The notes beneath the pieces are model-generated. The model made no database searches, was not told the DNA's origin, and saw nothing but the letters and a program-made list of their open reading frames with translations. Shown here in pieces: positions 49,731 through 57,855 of a stretch of 64,000 bases of DNA. How positions within the stretch are numbered: the first letter of the stretch is position 1; each line of letters begins with the position of its first letter. Source of the stretch: Pectobacterium aroidearum (lineage in GTDB: Bacteria > Pseudomonadota > Gammaproteobacteria > Enterobacterales > Enterobacteriaceae); NCBI RefSeq assembly GCF_015689195.1, contig NZ_CP065044.1:248001-312000 (forward strand), given 5' to 3'. The translations under genes were made by a program, and so were the position numbers.

Positions 49731-50540
49731 TTATTGAGCCTTGGATTCATGCCCCAGCACACCATCGTCACCGAAATACTTTTCGGCCAATCCGTTCAAC
49801 TGACGGTTGCTTCTTAATGTGTCGAGCTTTTCGTTAAAAGCGGCGAGCAGGGTGTCCCCTTGTGGATTTTTAGCAAACGGAAAACTAACGAGTTCATGCG
49901 ATAACGGCTCCCCAACCAACTTGAGCGGCAGTTTATGTTTGTTGATTTCGGCTAGTAGAATCGGGCGTGAATTGACATAGCCCTGTACGCGGTTATTGAT
50001 GACATCATTGACCGCACCATCCCGAGTCTCGTAGGTTCTAATGGTAATATTGTTTTTGGGAAAAGCGTTACGCAGGTTCGTGACGTGTGTCGATCCTAGA
50101 ACCCCTGCAATTGTTTTTCCGTCCAGGTCGGATAAAGACTGGATATCGTCATTTTTTATACTTGTGACCACCTGTGAAGCATAAGTGAGGTAGGATTTAG
50201 AAAAATTGTATTTTTTCTGACGAGCCTCGGTTTGGACGAAATTATTCGCGATAGTATCAAGTTTTCCTGCCTCTAACTGCCCCAACAAACCGCTGAAGTC
50301 CGACGTTGTCCACTCGACCTTATATCCCAGTTCATTCGCTATTTTTTCAGCGACTTCTACATCATAGCCAACGAGTTTACCGTTTTCTTTATAAGAACCT
50401 GGAAAACTCTGTCCGGTGGTTCCAATGCGTAAAACCTGTGGCTGATCTGTAGAAGTCGAATTATCACACCCAGCTACGGCGACGGCGATCCCAGCCGCGA
50501 GCAAGAGTGTTTTAGGTTTAATAAAGAGGCGTGCTTGCAT
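49731..50540 (-). CDS. Orphan polar amino-acid-binding lipoprotein (cystine/YxeM-like)
   Basis: Solute-binding protein of 269 residues, family 3 type. A signal peptide with a lipobox (VAGC, Cys near 24) predicts a lipoprotein anchored in a membrane. The mature part shares long identical runs with the binding protein at 55403 (KLVGYDVEV; IRTYETRDG; YVNSRPILLAEINK), perhaps 55% identity overall by eye. No permease or ATPase gene sits beside it, so it may feed the transporter at 56324-57778. The start at 50538-50540 is chosen because the longer frame to 50567 would place extra residues before the signal peptide. Confidence 0.85.
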   Translation of the reverse strand: MQARLFIKPKTLLLAAGIAVAVAGCDNSTSTDQPQVLRIGTTGQSFPGSYKENGKLVGYDVEVAEKIANELGYKVEWTTSDFSGLLGQLEAGKLDTIANNFVQTEARQKKYNFSKSYLTYASQVVTSIKNDDIQSLSDLDGKTIAGVLGSTHVTNLRNAFPKNNITIRTYETRDGAVNDVINNRVQGYVNSRPILLAEINKHKLPLKLVGEPLSHELVSFPFAKNPQGDTLLAAFNEKLDTLRSNRQLNGLAEKYFGDDGVLGHESKAQ

Positions 50541-50794
50541 GGTGGAATCCCTATTCCCTAGTGTCATGATGATATTAATTTGGGTTTTAATATAATTATT
50601 TGATAGATATAGATTTAAGAGCCTAAAGTGAACTATATCACTGCGAAAAATGAGTGGTTTATATCGTAACGCTATAATTTATTCCTTTTGCTTTAGTTAC
50701 AAATTTCATCGGGATTCTTAAACTAATAAACCAATCTATGGGCTTTCCTCGTGGTTATGAAAGAATGGCAACTGCCAGTTAAAAAGGAATTCTT

Positions 50795-51871
50795 GTGTTA
50801 TCTATAAAATCTCCCCTTGCTTATCATCATCAGGCTGATTTGTGTCGTCATGTCGGTGGACTGATTCACTCGTTTAGTCAGAACATTGCGATTTTAACCA
50901 GCCCAAATGCCTGGCAAGCGGTTGAGAATGAAGTGACTGGCAGCCTTAAGAACAACGGAATTGCTTTTGATGTGCATTTCTTAACCGGAGAATGTACGCG
51001 TGAAAGTGTGGAATACCACCGTGAAAAAATTGCACGGAATAACATTCAGTTCGTCGTAGGGATTGGCGGCGGGCGTGTGCTGGATTGTGCTAAGGCCATA
51101 GCGGATGGACTGGAAAATGGGCAGGTTGCCACACTACCAACGATAGCGGCGACCTGTGCGGCCTGGTCGCCAATTAGCATTCTTTATAATGATCAAGGCG
51201 GGCATCAGGGGACTGTTGTGCTCAAACGGATGCCTGTCCTTGTCATGGTTGATAGTTCCGTCATTACACGTAGCGATGCACGTTACTTGAAAGCCGGGAT
51301 CGTTGACGCGTTGGCGAAATGGTATGAATTTCAGCCGTACTTGATCTCGTGTAGCGATAGTCTGGCGCTGAGTCTCAAGATACAGGCCGCCACTTTTGCC
51401 CGTGATATCTTTGAACAATGGGGAGAGCAGGCGATACGCGATAACGAAAATCAGCAGGTGACGCCTGCGTTGCAGAAGGTTATTGATGCGGCGATTGCTG
51501 GTGCGGGACTGGCTAATAGTATGAGGGATGAAAACCCTGCTCCGGGTGTTGCTCATGCTATTCATAACCGTTTGACCTATATCCCCGAATTGCACAATTG
51601 GCTACATGGTGAAAAGGTCGGATTTGGATTGCTAGTACAATCTCTTCTGGCTCACGACAGCAAGTGTGTTGATGAGGGTTTATTGGAGCAGTTATATCGC
51701 TATGATATGCCTTTATCGCTTCCGATAGCAGGGGAGCAATATGAGGAAACGGTGAAGCATATCGTGACACACTTTAAATTCCCAACGGATAGCGCGGCGT
51801 TATTGCCGTTCTCTCTCTCTCCTGACGCACTGAGCCGCGCGATTCTGGCGGTGGAAAATGTGCGTAGATAG
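50795..51871 (+). CDS. Iron-containing/glycerol dehydrogenase-family oxidoreductase (HcxA-like)
   Basis: Protein of 358 residues in the iron-ADH/glycerol dehydrogenase superfamily, nearest to E. coli YbdH/HcxA, which reduces 2-oxo acids such as 2-oxobutanoate. The NAD loop is GIGGGRVLDCAKAIAD near residues 89-104. Metal ligands seem intact: Asp in GIVDALAKWYE, His in GVAHAIHNRL and His in LHGEKVGFG. GTG start, with AAAAAGGAA ahead. It is divergent from the orphan binding protein; the 254-base gap between them is A+T rich. Confidence 0.82.
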   Translation: MLSIKSPLAYHHQADLCRHVGGLIHSFSQNIAILTSPNAWQAVENEVTGSLKNNGIAFDVHFLTGECTRESVEYHREKIARNNIQFVVGIGGGRVLDCAKAIADGLENGQVATLPTIAATCAAWSPISILYNDQGGHQGTVVLKRMPVLVMVDSSVITRSDARYLKAGIVDALAKWYEFQPYLISCSDSLALSLKIQAATFARDIFEQWGEQAIRDNENQQVTPALQKVIDAAIAGAGLANSMRDENPAPGVAHAIHNRLTYIPELHNWLHGEKVGFGLLVQSLLAHDSKCVDEGLLEQLYRYDMPLSLPIAGEQYEETVKHIVTHFKFPTDSAALLPFSLSPDALSRAILAVENVRR

Positions 51872-51934
51872 CTATGCTGTCCTGCCGGATTCATCAACCC
51901 GACAAGACGTTCTTGTTCCCTGTGATATCGTGCG

Positions 51935-53242
51935 TTACAGCGCGTAATGCACGGGTGCCAGCGCGCTGCTATCTATACTTTCTCGCATTGATTTTAGTAC
52001 GGTATCAAAAGGACACAGCGTGCCTTTTTCAGTCTGCTGGCAGCCCTGAGAGGTCAATTCTTCTTTCAGTAGCGGCTGCCGATCGCTCAGTGGCGTCAGA
52101 GAACGGATCTGAACCAGCGATTGTGCCTGGAAATAGACGCGCAAAAAACGCTGCTGAGTGGTGGTATCACGCCAGCGTTCGAATACCAGACTGCCCGCCG
52201 GTGGAATGTTATCTGCGGTGTCGCCGGGCAGTTGCCAATGAAACGGCAACAGCGTGCGCAGATAGGCGATGTTGGTGTCATGTGCCACATACAGCAAGTA
52301 AGGCGCTGCTGGCGGCTCCCCTTGTGTGGTGTCCTGCGCTTCCTGCGTTCCCTGTGCCAGAGCCTGTGCGATTTGCTGCATGAGTAGTGAGCCGCCGCGC
52401 TGTGCGATATAGGGAACATCGTTGGTGAAATCGTATTTAGCCGTCATCGGAGCCATCAGCGGAGTGAGATCCTGCGTGTTGCGGACGTGACCAAACGCGA
52501 CCTGCGCCTGTGGTAGGTTCTCAGTGTACTCCAGCAGAAAAACCTCACTCATATTCGCCAGCGTATTCAGACCGCTGATAGAAATCGAACCGTCTTTATC
52601 CTGTTTTATCGCCCACGGTTTATCAAACACCGGGCACGGTTTATCCGCTTTACATACGATCTGCTTCAACTGCTCGATGCTCGGCTGAAGGTGCTGATAG
52701 GCGGTATTGAGATCGCCTCCCATCGCTTTCAGCACCTCGGCCTTGGCCCGCTCGGGGTCAAGCGTGCTAATCCCCATTTTATCCCCGTGGAACAGCGGAT
52801 CGTGTTTTTCATCCTCAACGGCGTGCGTTGCTACGCCACAGCCGGGAAACATGCCATCCATGTAGGCCTGTGCGGTCGCACGGGTGCGTTGTAACGGGCT
52901 GGCGAGCACATAAATCTGCTGCTCCGTGGGACAACCTGAAGCGAACAGGTGCTGCTGACGATAATACTCGCCCTCATAGCGGCCTTTTAGCACGGTGGCA
53001 GCATAGCCGTGTCCGGTTAACTCACCGTCGCGCGTGACCCACTGCGGCCACTCTCGTGCCGTGCCGGACTCTAGCGTCGTCGTGTTGGGTTCTGTTGGAG
53101 GGCGTACGCCATGACGGCTGACTTCAACCACCTTTTCCAGTTGGTAGCGATCCTGAGCCTGGGCCTGAGCAGAGAATGCTGAAACAATGATCATGGTAAT
53201 CAATAAGGTACGGGGCATACGCCATGTCGTGTGGGAAAGCAT
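51935..53242 (-). CDS. Periplasmic histidine acid phosphatase (AppA phytase/Agp-like)
   Basis: Protein of 435 residues with an N-terminal signal peptide (hydrophobic TLLITMIIVSAFSAQAQA) and the histidine acid phosphatase fold. The phospho-acceptor motif SRHGVRPPT lies near residue 43, and the proton-donor motif AHDTN near 340. It is related to the phytase AppA and glucose-1-phosphatase Agp of E. coli; RHGVRPP is compatible with either. A role in freeing phosphate from phytate or sugar phosphates of plant tissue is likely. It converges with the dehydrogenase gene and is divergent from the lyase operon. Confidence 0.88.
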   Translation of the reverse strand: MLSHTTWRMPRTLLITMIIVSAFSAQAQAQDRYQLEKVVEVSRHGVRPPTEPNTTTLESGTAREWPQWVTRDGELTGHGYAATVLKGRYEGEYYRQQHLFASGCPTEQQIYVLASPLQRTRATAQAYMDGMFPGCGVATHAVEDEKHDPLFHGDKMGISTLDPERAKAEVLKAMGGDLNTAYQHLQPSIEQLKQIVCKADKPCPVFDKPWAIKQDKDGSISISGLNTLANMSEVFLLEYTENLPQAQVAFGHVRNTQDLTPLMAPMTAKYDFTNDVPYIAQRGGSLLMQQIAQALAQGTQEAQDTTQGEPPAAPYLLYVAHDTNIAYLRTLLPFHWQLPGDTADNIPPAGSLVFERWRDTTTQQRFLRVYFQAQSLVQIRSLTPLSDRQPLLKEELTSQGCQQTEKGTLCPFDTVLKSMRESIDSSALAPVHYAL

Positions 53243-53489
53243 GATAATCCTTCGTCAGCGGTCATTCGGATAAGGAATTTCATTGTAGGAAGAGGAAGAT
53301 GACAAACGGGCTTTTTAGCTCGGCAGAGAGTGTTAGCGAACATTTCTACATGCATAGTTTGCAATCAAACTTTTTGATCTAAGATAGATCCCAAAGGTAT
53401 AAAGCGCATAATTTCCGCATGTTATATTTTTAAAAATTAAAAAGACGATATAAATCCCGCCTGATAAATCCAACACTAACGAGTTAATT

Positions 53490-54854
53490 ATGGCATCACA
53501 TCTTATTGATTTTCTTCTTATAGGGAATAATTTTGGCACGCCTGAAATGCGCGGCGTCTGGTCCGAGCATAATCGCCTGACTAAACAGGTCGACGTTGAA
53601 GTTGCCCTGGCGCTTGCCGAGGGTGAACTGGGTGTCATTCCGCTGGATGCGGCAAAAACCATTGCAGAAAACGCTGACGCAAGCGCGCTTAACGTTGAAG
53701 AGATTGCAAAAGATGCGGCACGCATGAAGCACTCTCTGATGCCGACGATTGCCGCGATTCAGAAACAGTGCGGCGCTGCGGGTGAATTTATTCACTACGG
53801 CGTGACCACACAGGACATCGTTGATACCGCGACAGTGTTACAGCTGAAACAATCTTTTGATATTGTTGTAAGAGATACACAACTGCTGGCCGTTGAGCTG
53901 AAGCGTCTGGCGAAGAAATACCAACACACGCTGATGGCTGGTCGTACCCACGGTATGCAGGCGCTTCCCACCACGTTTGGCTTCAAACTGGCCGTCTGGC
54001 TGGATGAATTTATCCGTCACCTCGAACGTCTGACTGAAATCAAGGAACGTGTTCTCGTCGGCAACATCAACGGTGCCATCTGTACCTATGCTTCTTTTGG
54101 CGAACAAGGGCCGGAAATCGAGCGTCTGACGCTGGATAAACTGGGACTGAATACGCCGAATATCGGCTGGCAGTCTGCCCGCGATCGCTTCTCCGAATAC
54201 GCCTCTGTTGCGGTGCTGATCAGCGGTACGCTGGGTAAAATCGGTAACGAGCTGTATAACCTGATGCGCACCGAGATTAACGAAATCGAAGAGCCGTTCT
54301 CAGAAGGGAAAATCGGTTCTACCACCATGCCGCATAAACGTAACCCTGCCGCATTGGAAGGGCTGGCGAGCCTGACAGCACCGCTGTTCAAGAGCGCCGC
54401 GCTGATTCATGAATCCATGAAAGTTGAGCACGAGCGTGATGCGATGAGCTGGCGTGCGGAGTGGATTGCGTTGCCGGAAATCAATATCTATCTGTCTGCT
54501 CAGCTTCAGAACGCGCTTGGCATCCTGCGTGGGATGTCCGTCAACGAGAAGCAAATGCTGGCGAACCTCGATCTGCAAAATGGCCTGCTGCTGTCCGAGA
54601 AAGTCATGTTCGAGATTGGTAAACGTCTTGGTAAGCAGACCGCTCACCATCTGGTTTACGAATGCTCAATGCAGGCATTCGAGCAAAATCAGTCCTTTAA
54701 ATCGGTGCTGCTGGCTCATCCGGTGCTTTCTGAGCAGGTGACCGCCGCCGATCTGGACGAATGGCTGAATCCGGCTAACTACGTTGGTAGTGCGCCGCAG
54801 AAGGTCGATGACGTGATTCGCTATGCGGATAACTCCGGCCTGCTGCCAGCATAA
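53490..54854 (+). CDS. Fumarase/aspartase-superfamily lyase, probable S-(2-succino)cysteine lyase
   Basis: Protein of 454 residues resembling adenylosuccinate lyase. The superfamily signature GSTTMPHKRNP is at 276-286; Ser277 is the expected catalytic base. FIHYGVTTQDIVDTA and AGRTHGMQALPTTFG supply the other active-site regions. The enzymes split C-N or, rarely, C-S bonds and release fumarate. Its operon has an acetyltransferase, a cystine-type transporter and a deacylase rather than purine genes, so a role as purB is unlikely. The set is like the Bacillus subtilis yxe genes for S-(2-succino)cysteine, with the monooxygenase replaced by a lyase, and I recall an S-(2-succino) lyase reported from Dickeya. 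First gene of a six-gene operon. Confidence 0.8.
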   Translation: MASHLIDFLLIGNNFGTPEMRGVWSEHNRLTKQVDVEVALALAEGELGVIPLDAAKTIAENADASALNVEEIAKDAARMKHSLMPTIAAIQKQCGAAGEFIHYGVTTQDIVDTATVLQLKQSFDIVVRDTQLLAVELKRLAKKYQHTLMAGRTHGMQALPTTFGFKLAVWLDEFIRHLERLTEIKERVLVGNINGAICTYASFGEQGPEIERLTLDKLGLNTPNIGWQSARDRFSEYASVAVLISGTLGKIGNELYNLMRTEINEIEEPFSEGKIGSTTMPHKRNPAALEGLASLTAPLFKSAALIHESMKVEHERDAMSWRAEWIALPEINIYLSAQLQNALGILRGMSVNEKQMLANLDLQNGLLLSEKVMFEIGKRLGKQTAHHLVYECSMQAFEQNQSFKSVLLAHPVLSEQVTAADLDEWLNPANYVGSAPQKVDDVIRYADNSGLLPA

Positions 54855-54863
54855 GGTGACATC

Positions 54864-55406
54864 ATGAGTATCGTATTTCGTCAGGCTACGCTTGCGGATG
54901 ATGAGACTTTTCTGGCGCTGGCGCTGGCGGCGTTTGAGCCGATTCGCCAGTTGGGCATCAATTTTTCCGCCGCCCATGCGGACATCGACATGGTGCGCAC
55001 GCATATTGCCTCACACGGCGTTTATGTAATGGAAAAAGAGGGGGAGATGGTGTCGTCATTCACCATCCGCTATCCGTGGGGGCCGGAGCCAGGTCCGTTC
55101 GGTTTGCCCCATTTGGGCTGGTTTGCAACACACCCTGGCTATAAAAAGCAGGGGCTGGGTAAGCAAATGATGGGCTGGCTGGAAGAAGAAATTCTGATTA
55201 ACCAGCTCAAAGCGCCTGCGGTGTCGCTTGGCACCGCGCAAAACCACCCGTGGCTGATTGAGATGTACAGAAATTATGGTTTCAGGGAAGTCGGGCAGAC
55301 GAATCTGGGAAAAGGACACCTGACAATCTGGATGGAAAAAATCCTTGATAACCAATTGTATGACCAGTGGAAAGATAAAAACTCAAAAAGAGAGGCAGTA
55401 AAATGA
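54864..55406 (+). CDS. GNAT N-acetyltransferase (SnaA/SnaB-like)
   Basis: Protein of 180 residues with the GNAT acetyl-CoA motif HPGYKKQGLGKQM near residues 91-103 and the C-terminal NHPWLIEMYRNYGF. It starts nine bases after the lyase gene and overlaps the binding-protein gene by four bases. In Bacillus subtilis the equivalent enzyme in the yxe operon acetylates the amino group of succinocysteine. The family is sure; the substrate is inferred from the operon. Confidence 0.83.
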   Translation: MSIVFRQATLADDETFLALALAAFEPIRQLGINFSAAHADIDMVRTHIASHGVYVMEKEGEMVSSFTIRYPWGPEPGPFGLPHLGWFATHPGYKKQGLGKQMMGWLEEEILINQLKAPAVSLGTAQNHPWLIEMYRNYGFREVGQTNLGKGHLTIWMEKILDNQLYDQWKDKNSKREAVK

Positions 55407-56194
55407 TGAAAAAAGTAACGTTGTCTGTTCTGGCGCTGACGACCGCCTTTCTTGTAGCCGGCTGTGATTCTGGGAAAAGCAACGCCGAGCAGGAAAAAGT
55501 ACTGAAAGTGGGTTCAACCGGCCAAAGTTATCCAAGCGGCTTCAAGCAAGATAACAAGCTGGTTGGGTTTGACGTTGAAGTGACAGAAGCCATTGCGAAA
55601 GATCTGAACTACAAAGTCGAGTGGGTCACCGCCGATTTCAGCGGCCTGATGGGGCAACTGGAAGCGAAAAAACTGGATACCGTGGCAAACGTAGTCGCCA
55701 TTACTCCTGCGCGTCAGGAAAAATACAATTTCGCCCAGCCGTACAGCTTCTACGGCAGCCAGATTGTGACGCACAAAGACAACGCGGACATTAATACGCT
55801 GGCCGACCTGAAAGGGAAGACCGTTGCCGGGGTTCTGGGTTCCAACCACGTCAACAACCTGAAAAAAGCGTTTGCCGACGGCAGCGTAAATATTCGTACC
55901 TATGAAACGCGCGATGGTGCGATGAACGATGCGCTGTCTAAGCGTGTTGAAGGCTACGTGAATTCACGTCCGATCCTGCTGGCGGAAATCAATAAGCGTA
56001 ACCTGCCGTTCAAGCTGGTTGGTGAGCCGCTGGTGATTGAAGAAGTGAGCTTCCCGTTCCATAAGGACGAGAAGGGCGATGCGCTGCGTAAGCAGTTCGA
56101 TGCCGAATTAACGAAAATGCGTGAAGATGGACGCCTGAAAGCGATCTCCGAAAAATATTTTGGTGAAGACATCACGGTATCACCGGCTAAATAA
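55403..56194 (+). CDS. Amino-acid-binding lipoprotein of the lyase operon (YxeM-like)
   Basis: Family 3 solute-binding protein of 263 residues with a lipoprotein signal (lipobox VAGC, Cys at 21). The mature protein starts with DSGKSNAEQEKVLKVGSTGQ. KLVGFDVEVTEAIAKDL and TYETRDGAMNDALSKRVEGYVN are typical of the cystine/polar amino-acid group. It is paralogous to the lipoprotein at 49731. A 129-base gap containing a hairpin separates it from the permease gene. Confidence 0.9.
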   Translation: MMKKVTLSVLALTTAFLVAGCDSGKSNAEQEKVLKVGSTGQSYPSGFKQDNKLVGFDVEVTEAIAKDLNYKVEWVTADFSGLMGQLEAKKLDTVANVVAITPARQEKYNFAQPYSFYGSQIVTHKDNADINTLADLKGKTVAGVLGSNHVNNLKKAFADGSVNIRTYETRDGAMNDALSKRVEGYVNSRPILLAEINKRNLPFKLVGEPLVIEEVSFPFHKDEKGDALRKQFDAELTKMREDGRLKAISEKYFGEDITVSPAK

Positions 56195-56289
56195 CCTCAC
56201 GCCGTCATTCTGGCCGAATCGTTACGTAGACTGATTGTTCGTGATGTAGGTAGCCAGATGATTTGTTATATAGCCTAGTCATAACCCTG

Positions 56290-56317
56290 TTCCACCGGCG
56301 CAATATGGCCGGTGGAA
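56290..56317 (+). promoter_or_regulatory. Hairpin that includes the permease ribosome-binding site
   Basis: TTCCACCGGC pairs with GCCGGTGGAA around an eight-base loop. Its 3' arm contains GGTGGAAG, the only plausible ribosome-binding site for the next gene. It could lower permease output relative to the binding protein or protect the upstream mRNA 3' end. Confidence 0.55.
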
Positions 56318-56323
56318 GCATTA

Positions 56324-57007
56324 ATGGTATTACTCATGAATATCGATCTTGCCTACCTGTTAAAGGTCTTTCCCCAGGTATTAATGTATTTGCCGACCAC
56401 GCTGTTTCTTGCCGTGGTTTCGATGTTTTTTGCTATGGTTCTCGGCCTTATCCTGGCGTTAGTCCGTGAAAGCAAGATCGTCGTCGTGGTAAAAATCGTT
56501 GAACTGTATATCTCGCTGTTCCGCGGTATTCCGTCGCTGGTTCAGTTATTTATTATCTATTTCGGCCTGCCGCAGCTGTTCCCCGGATTATCCAATCTGG
56601 ATGCCATGACGGCGGCGATTATCGGTTTTAGTCTGAAAACGTCCGCCTATATGGCAGAAATCTTCCGTGCGGGCCTGTCCTCGGTGGATTTCGGCCAGAC
56701 GGAAGCGGGTTTATCGATTGGTATGAGTAAAGCGCAGGTCTATCGCCGCATCGTGTTGCCTCAGGCCATGTTGAATGCGCTGCCTGCGACGGGGAATACC
56801 TTTATTTCCCTGATTAAAGATACCTCGGTAGCCTTTGCGCTGGGTGTCTCCGAACTGTTTGCGGAAGGCAAGATGATTGCCGCCGAATCTCTGCGTTTCT
56901 TTGAGACCTTCCTGGTTGTGGGTCTGATTTACTGGTTGGTGATCATTGTTTATTCCTGGCTGCAAAAACAGCTGGAGAAGAAACTGAATCACTCGCTACA
57001 GCGATAA
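56324..57007 (+). CDS. Amino-acid ABC importer permease (YxeN/TcyL-like)
   Basis: Inner-membrane permease of 227 residues in the HisM/GlnP family, with about five helices. The family signature GRP-like stretch LYISLFRGIPSLVQLFIIYFG and the EAA loop EAGLSIGMSKAQVYRRIVLPQA are clear. Start options are GTG 56312, ATG 56324 and ATG 56336; I chose 56324 for its spacing from GGAAG. It forms a transporter with the neighbouring lipoprotein and ATPase. Confidence 0.88.
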   Translation: MVLLMNIDLAYLLKVFPQVLMYLPTTLFLAVVSMFFAMVLGLILALVRESKIVVVVKIVELYISLFRGIPSLVQLFIIYFGLPQLFPGLSNLDAMTAAIIGFSLKTSAYMAEIFRAGLSSVDFGQTEAGLSIGMSKAQVYRRIVLPQAMLNALPATGNTFISLIKDTSVAFALGVSELFAEGKMIAAESLRFFETFLVVGLIYWLVIIVYSWLQKQLEKKLNHSLQR

Positions 57008-57016
57008 GGGGCTGAC

Positions 57017-57778
57017 ATGATCAGTGTAAAGAATCTTTCTAAACGCTTTGGCGATCAGGTGGTGTTGGACAACATTAGTCTGAATATCGCGAAGGGCGAA
57101 GTCGTGGCGATTATCGGCCCATCTGGTTCGGGTAAATCCACGCTGCTGCGCTGTCTAAACCTGCTGGAAACACCAGAGTCGGGCACGATTGAAATTGGCG
57201 ACCAAACGCTGGATACGCGTCGTTATTCCTCTAAAGAAGCCTATGCGCTGCGCCGTCAGACCGCGATGGTGTTCCAGAGTTACAACCTGTTTAAGAACAA
57301 GACGGCGCTGGAGAACGTGACGGAAGCGCTGATTGTCGTGAAAAAAATGCCGAAGAAGCAGGCGGATGAAATCGGTCTGGCGCTGCTGGAGCAGGTTGGT
57401 CTGCTGCCGCAGGCGGCACAGTATCCGGTGACACTATCCGGCGGGCAGCAGCAGCGCGTGAGTATTGCACGTGCGCTGGCGGTTGATCCGAAAGCCATCT
57501 TATTTGATGAACCGACCTCGGCGCTGGACCCGGAAAGGGTACACGAAGTGCTTCAGGTGATTCAGAAGCTGGCGAAAAACGACACCACGATGGTGATCGT
57601 GACCCACGAAATGCAGTTTGCGAAAGAAGTGGCTGACCGCGTGATCTTCATGGCGGACGGTCACATTGTTGAAGAAGGCCCGGCGGAGCAGGTGATTAGC
57701 TTCTCGGACAACCCGCAAACCCAGCGTTTCCTGCGTCAGTTGACCAAGCTGCCTGAGCCGCTTGAGTACGATATTTAA
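57017..57778 (+). CDS. Amino-acid ABC importer ATPase (YxeO/TcyN-like)
   Basis: ATPase of 253 residues. Walker A is GPSGSGKST near residues 34-42, the signature is [15 protein letters not shown] and Walker B is [32 protein letters not shown] is typical of polar amino-acid importers. It lies ten bases after the permease gene. Confidence 0.92.
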   Translation: MISVKNLSKRFGDQVVLDNISLNIAKGEVVAIIGPSGSGKSTLLRCLNLLETPESGTIEIGDQTLDTRRYSSKEAYALRRQTAMVFQSYNLFKNKTALENVTEALIVVKKMPKKQADEIGLALLEQVGLLPQAAQYPVTLSGGQQQRVSIARALAVDPKAILFDEPTSALDPERVHEVLQVIQKLAKNDTTMVIVTHEMQFAKEVADRVIFMADGHIVEEGPAEQVISFSDNPQTQRFLRQLTKLPEPLEYDI

Positions 57779-57855
57779 CGCATACGTAGACACACCTGCA
57801 CGCCTGAACAAGGCCGCCCTGCCAGACAGGGCACGATAATGTGGAGCAAGAATTG

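Noticed and set aside
49480-50540. Prophage or integrative element at proM
   Set aside because: No integrase, phage gene or repeated tRNA 3' end is visible in the window.
53490-54854. Annotation as the housekeeping adenylosuccinate lyase purB
   Set aside because: The superfamily match is clear, but the operon partners are transport and acyl-transfer genes, not purine or hflD/mnmA neighbours typical of purB.
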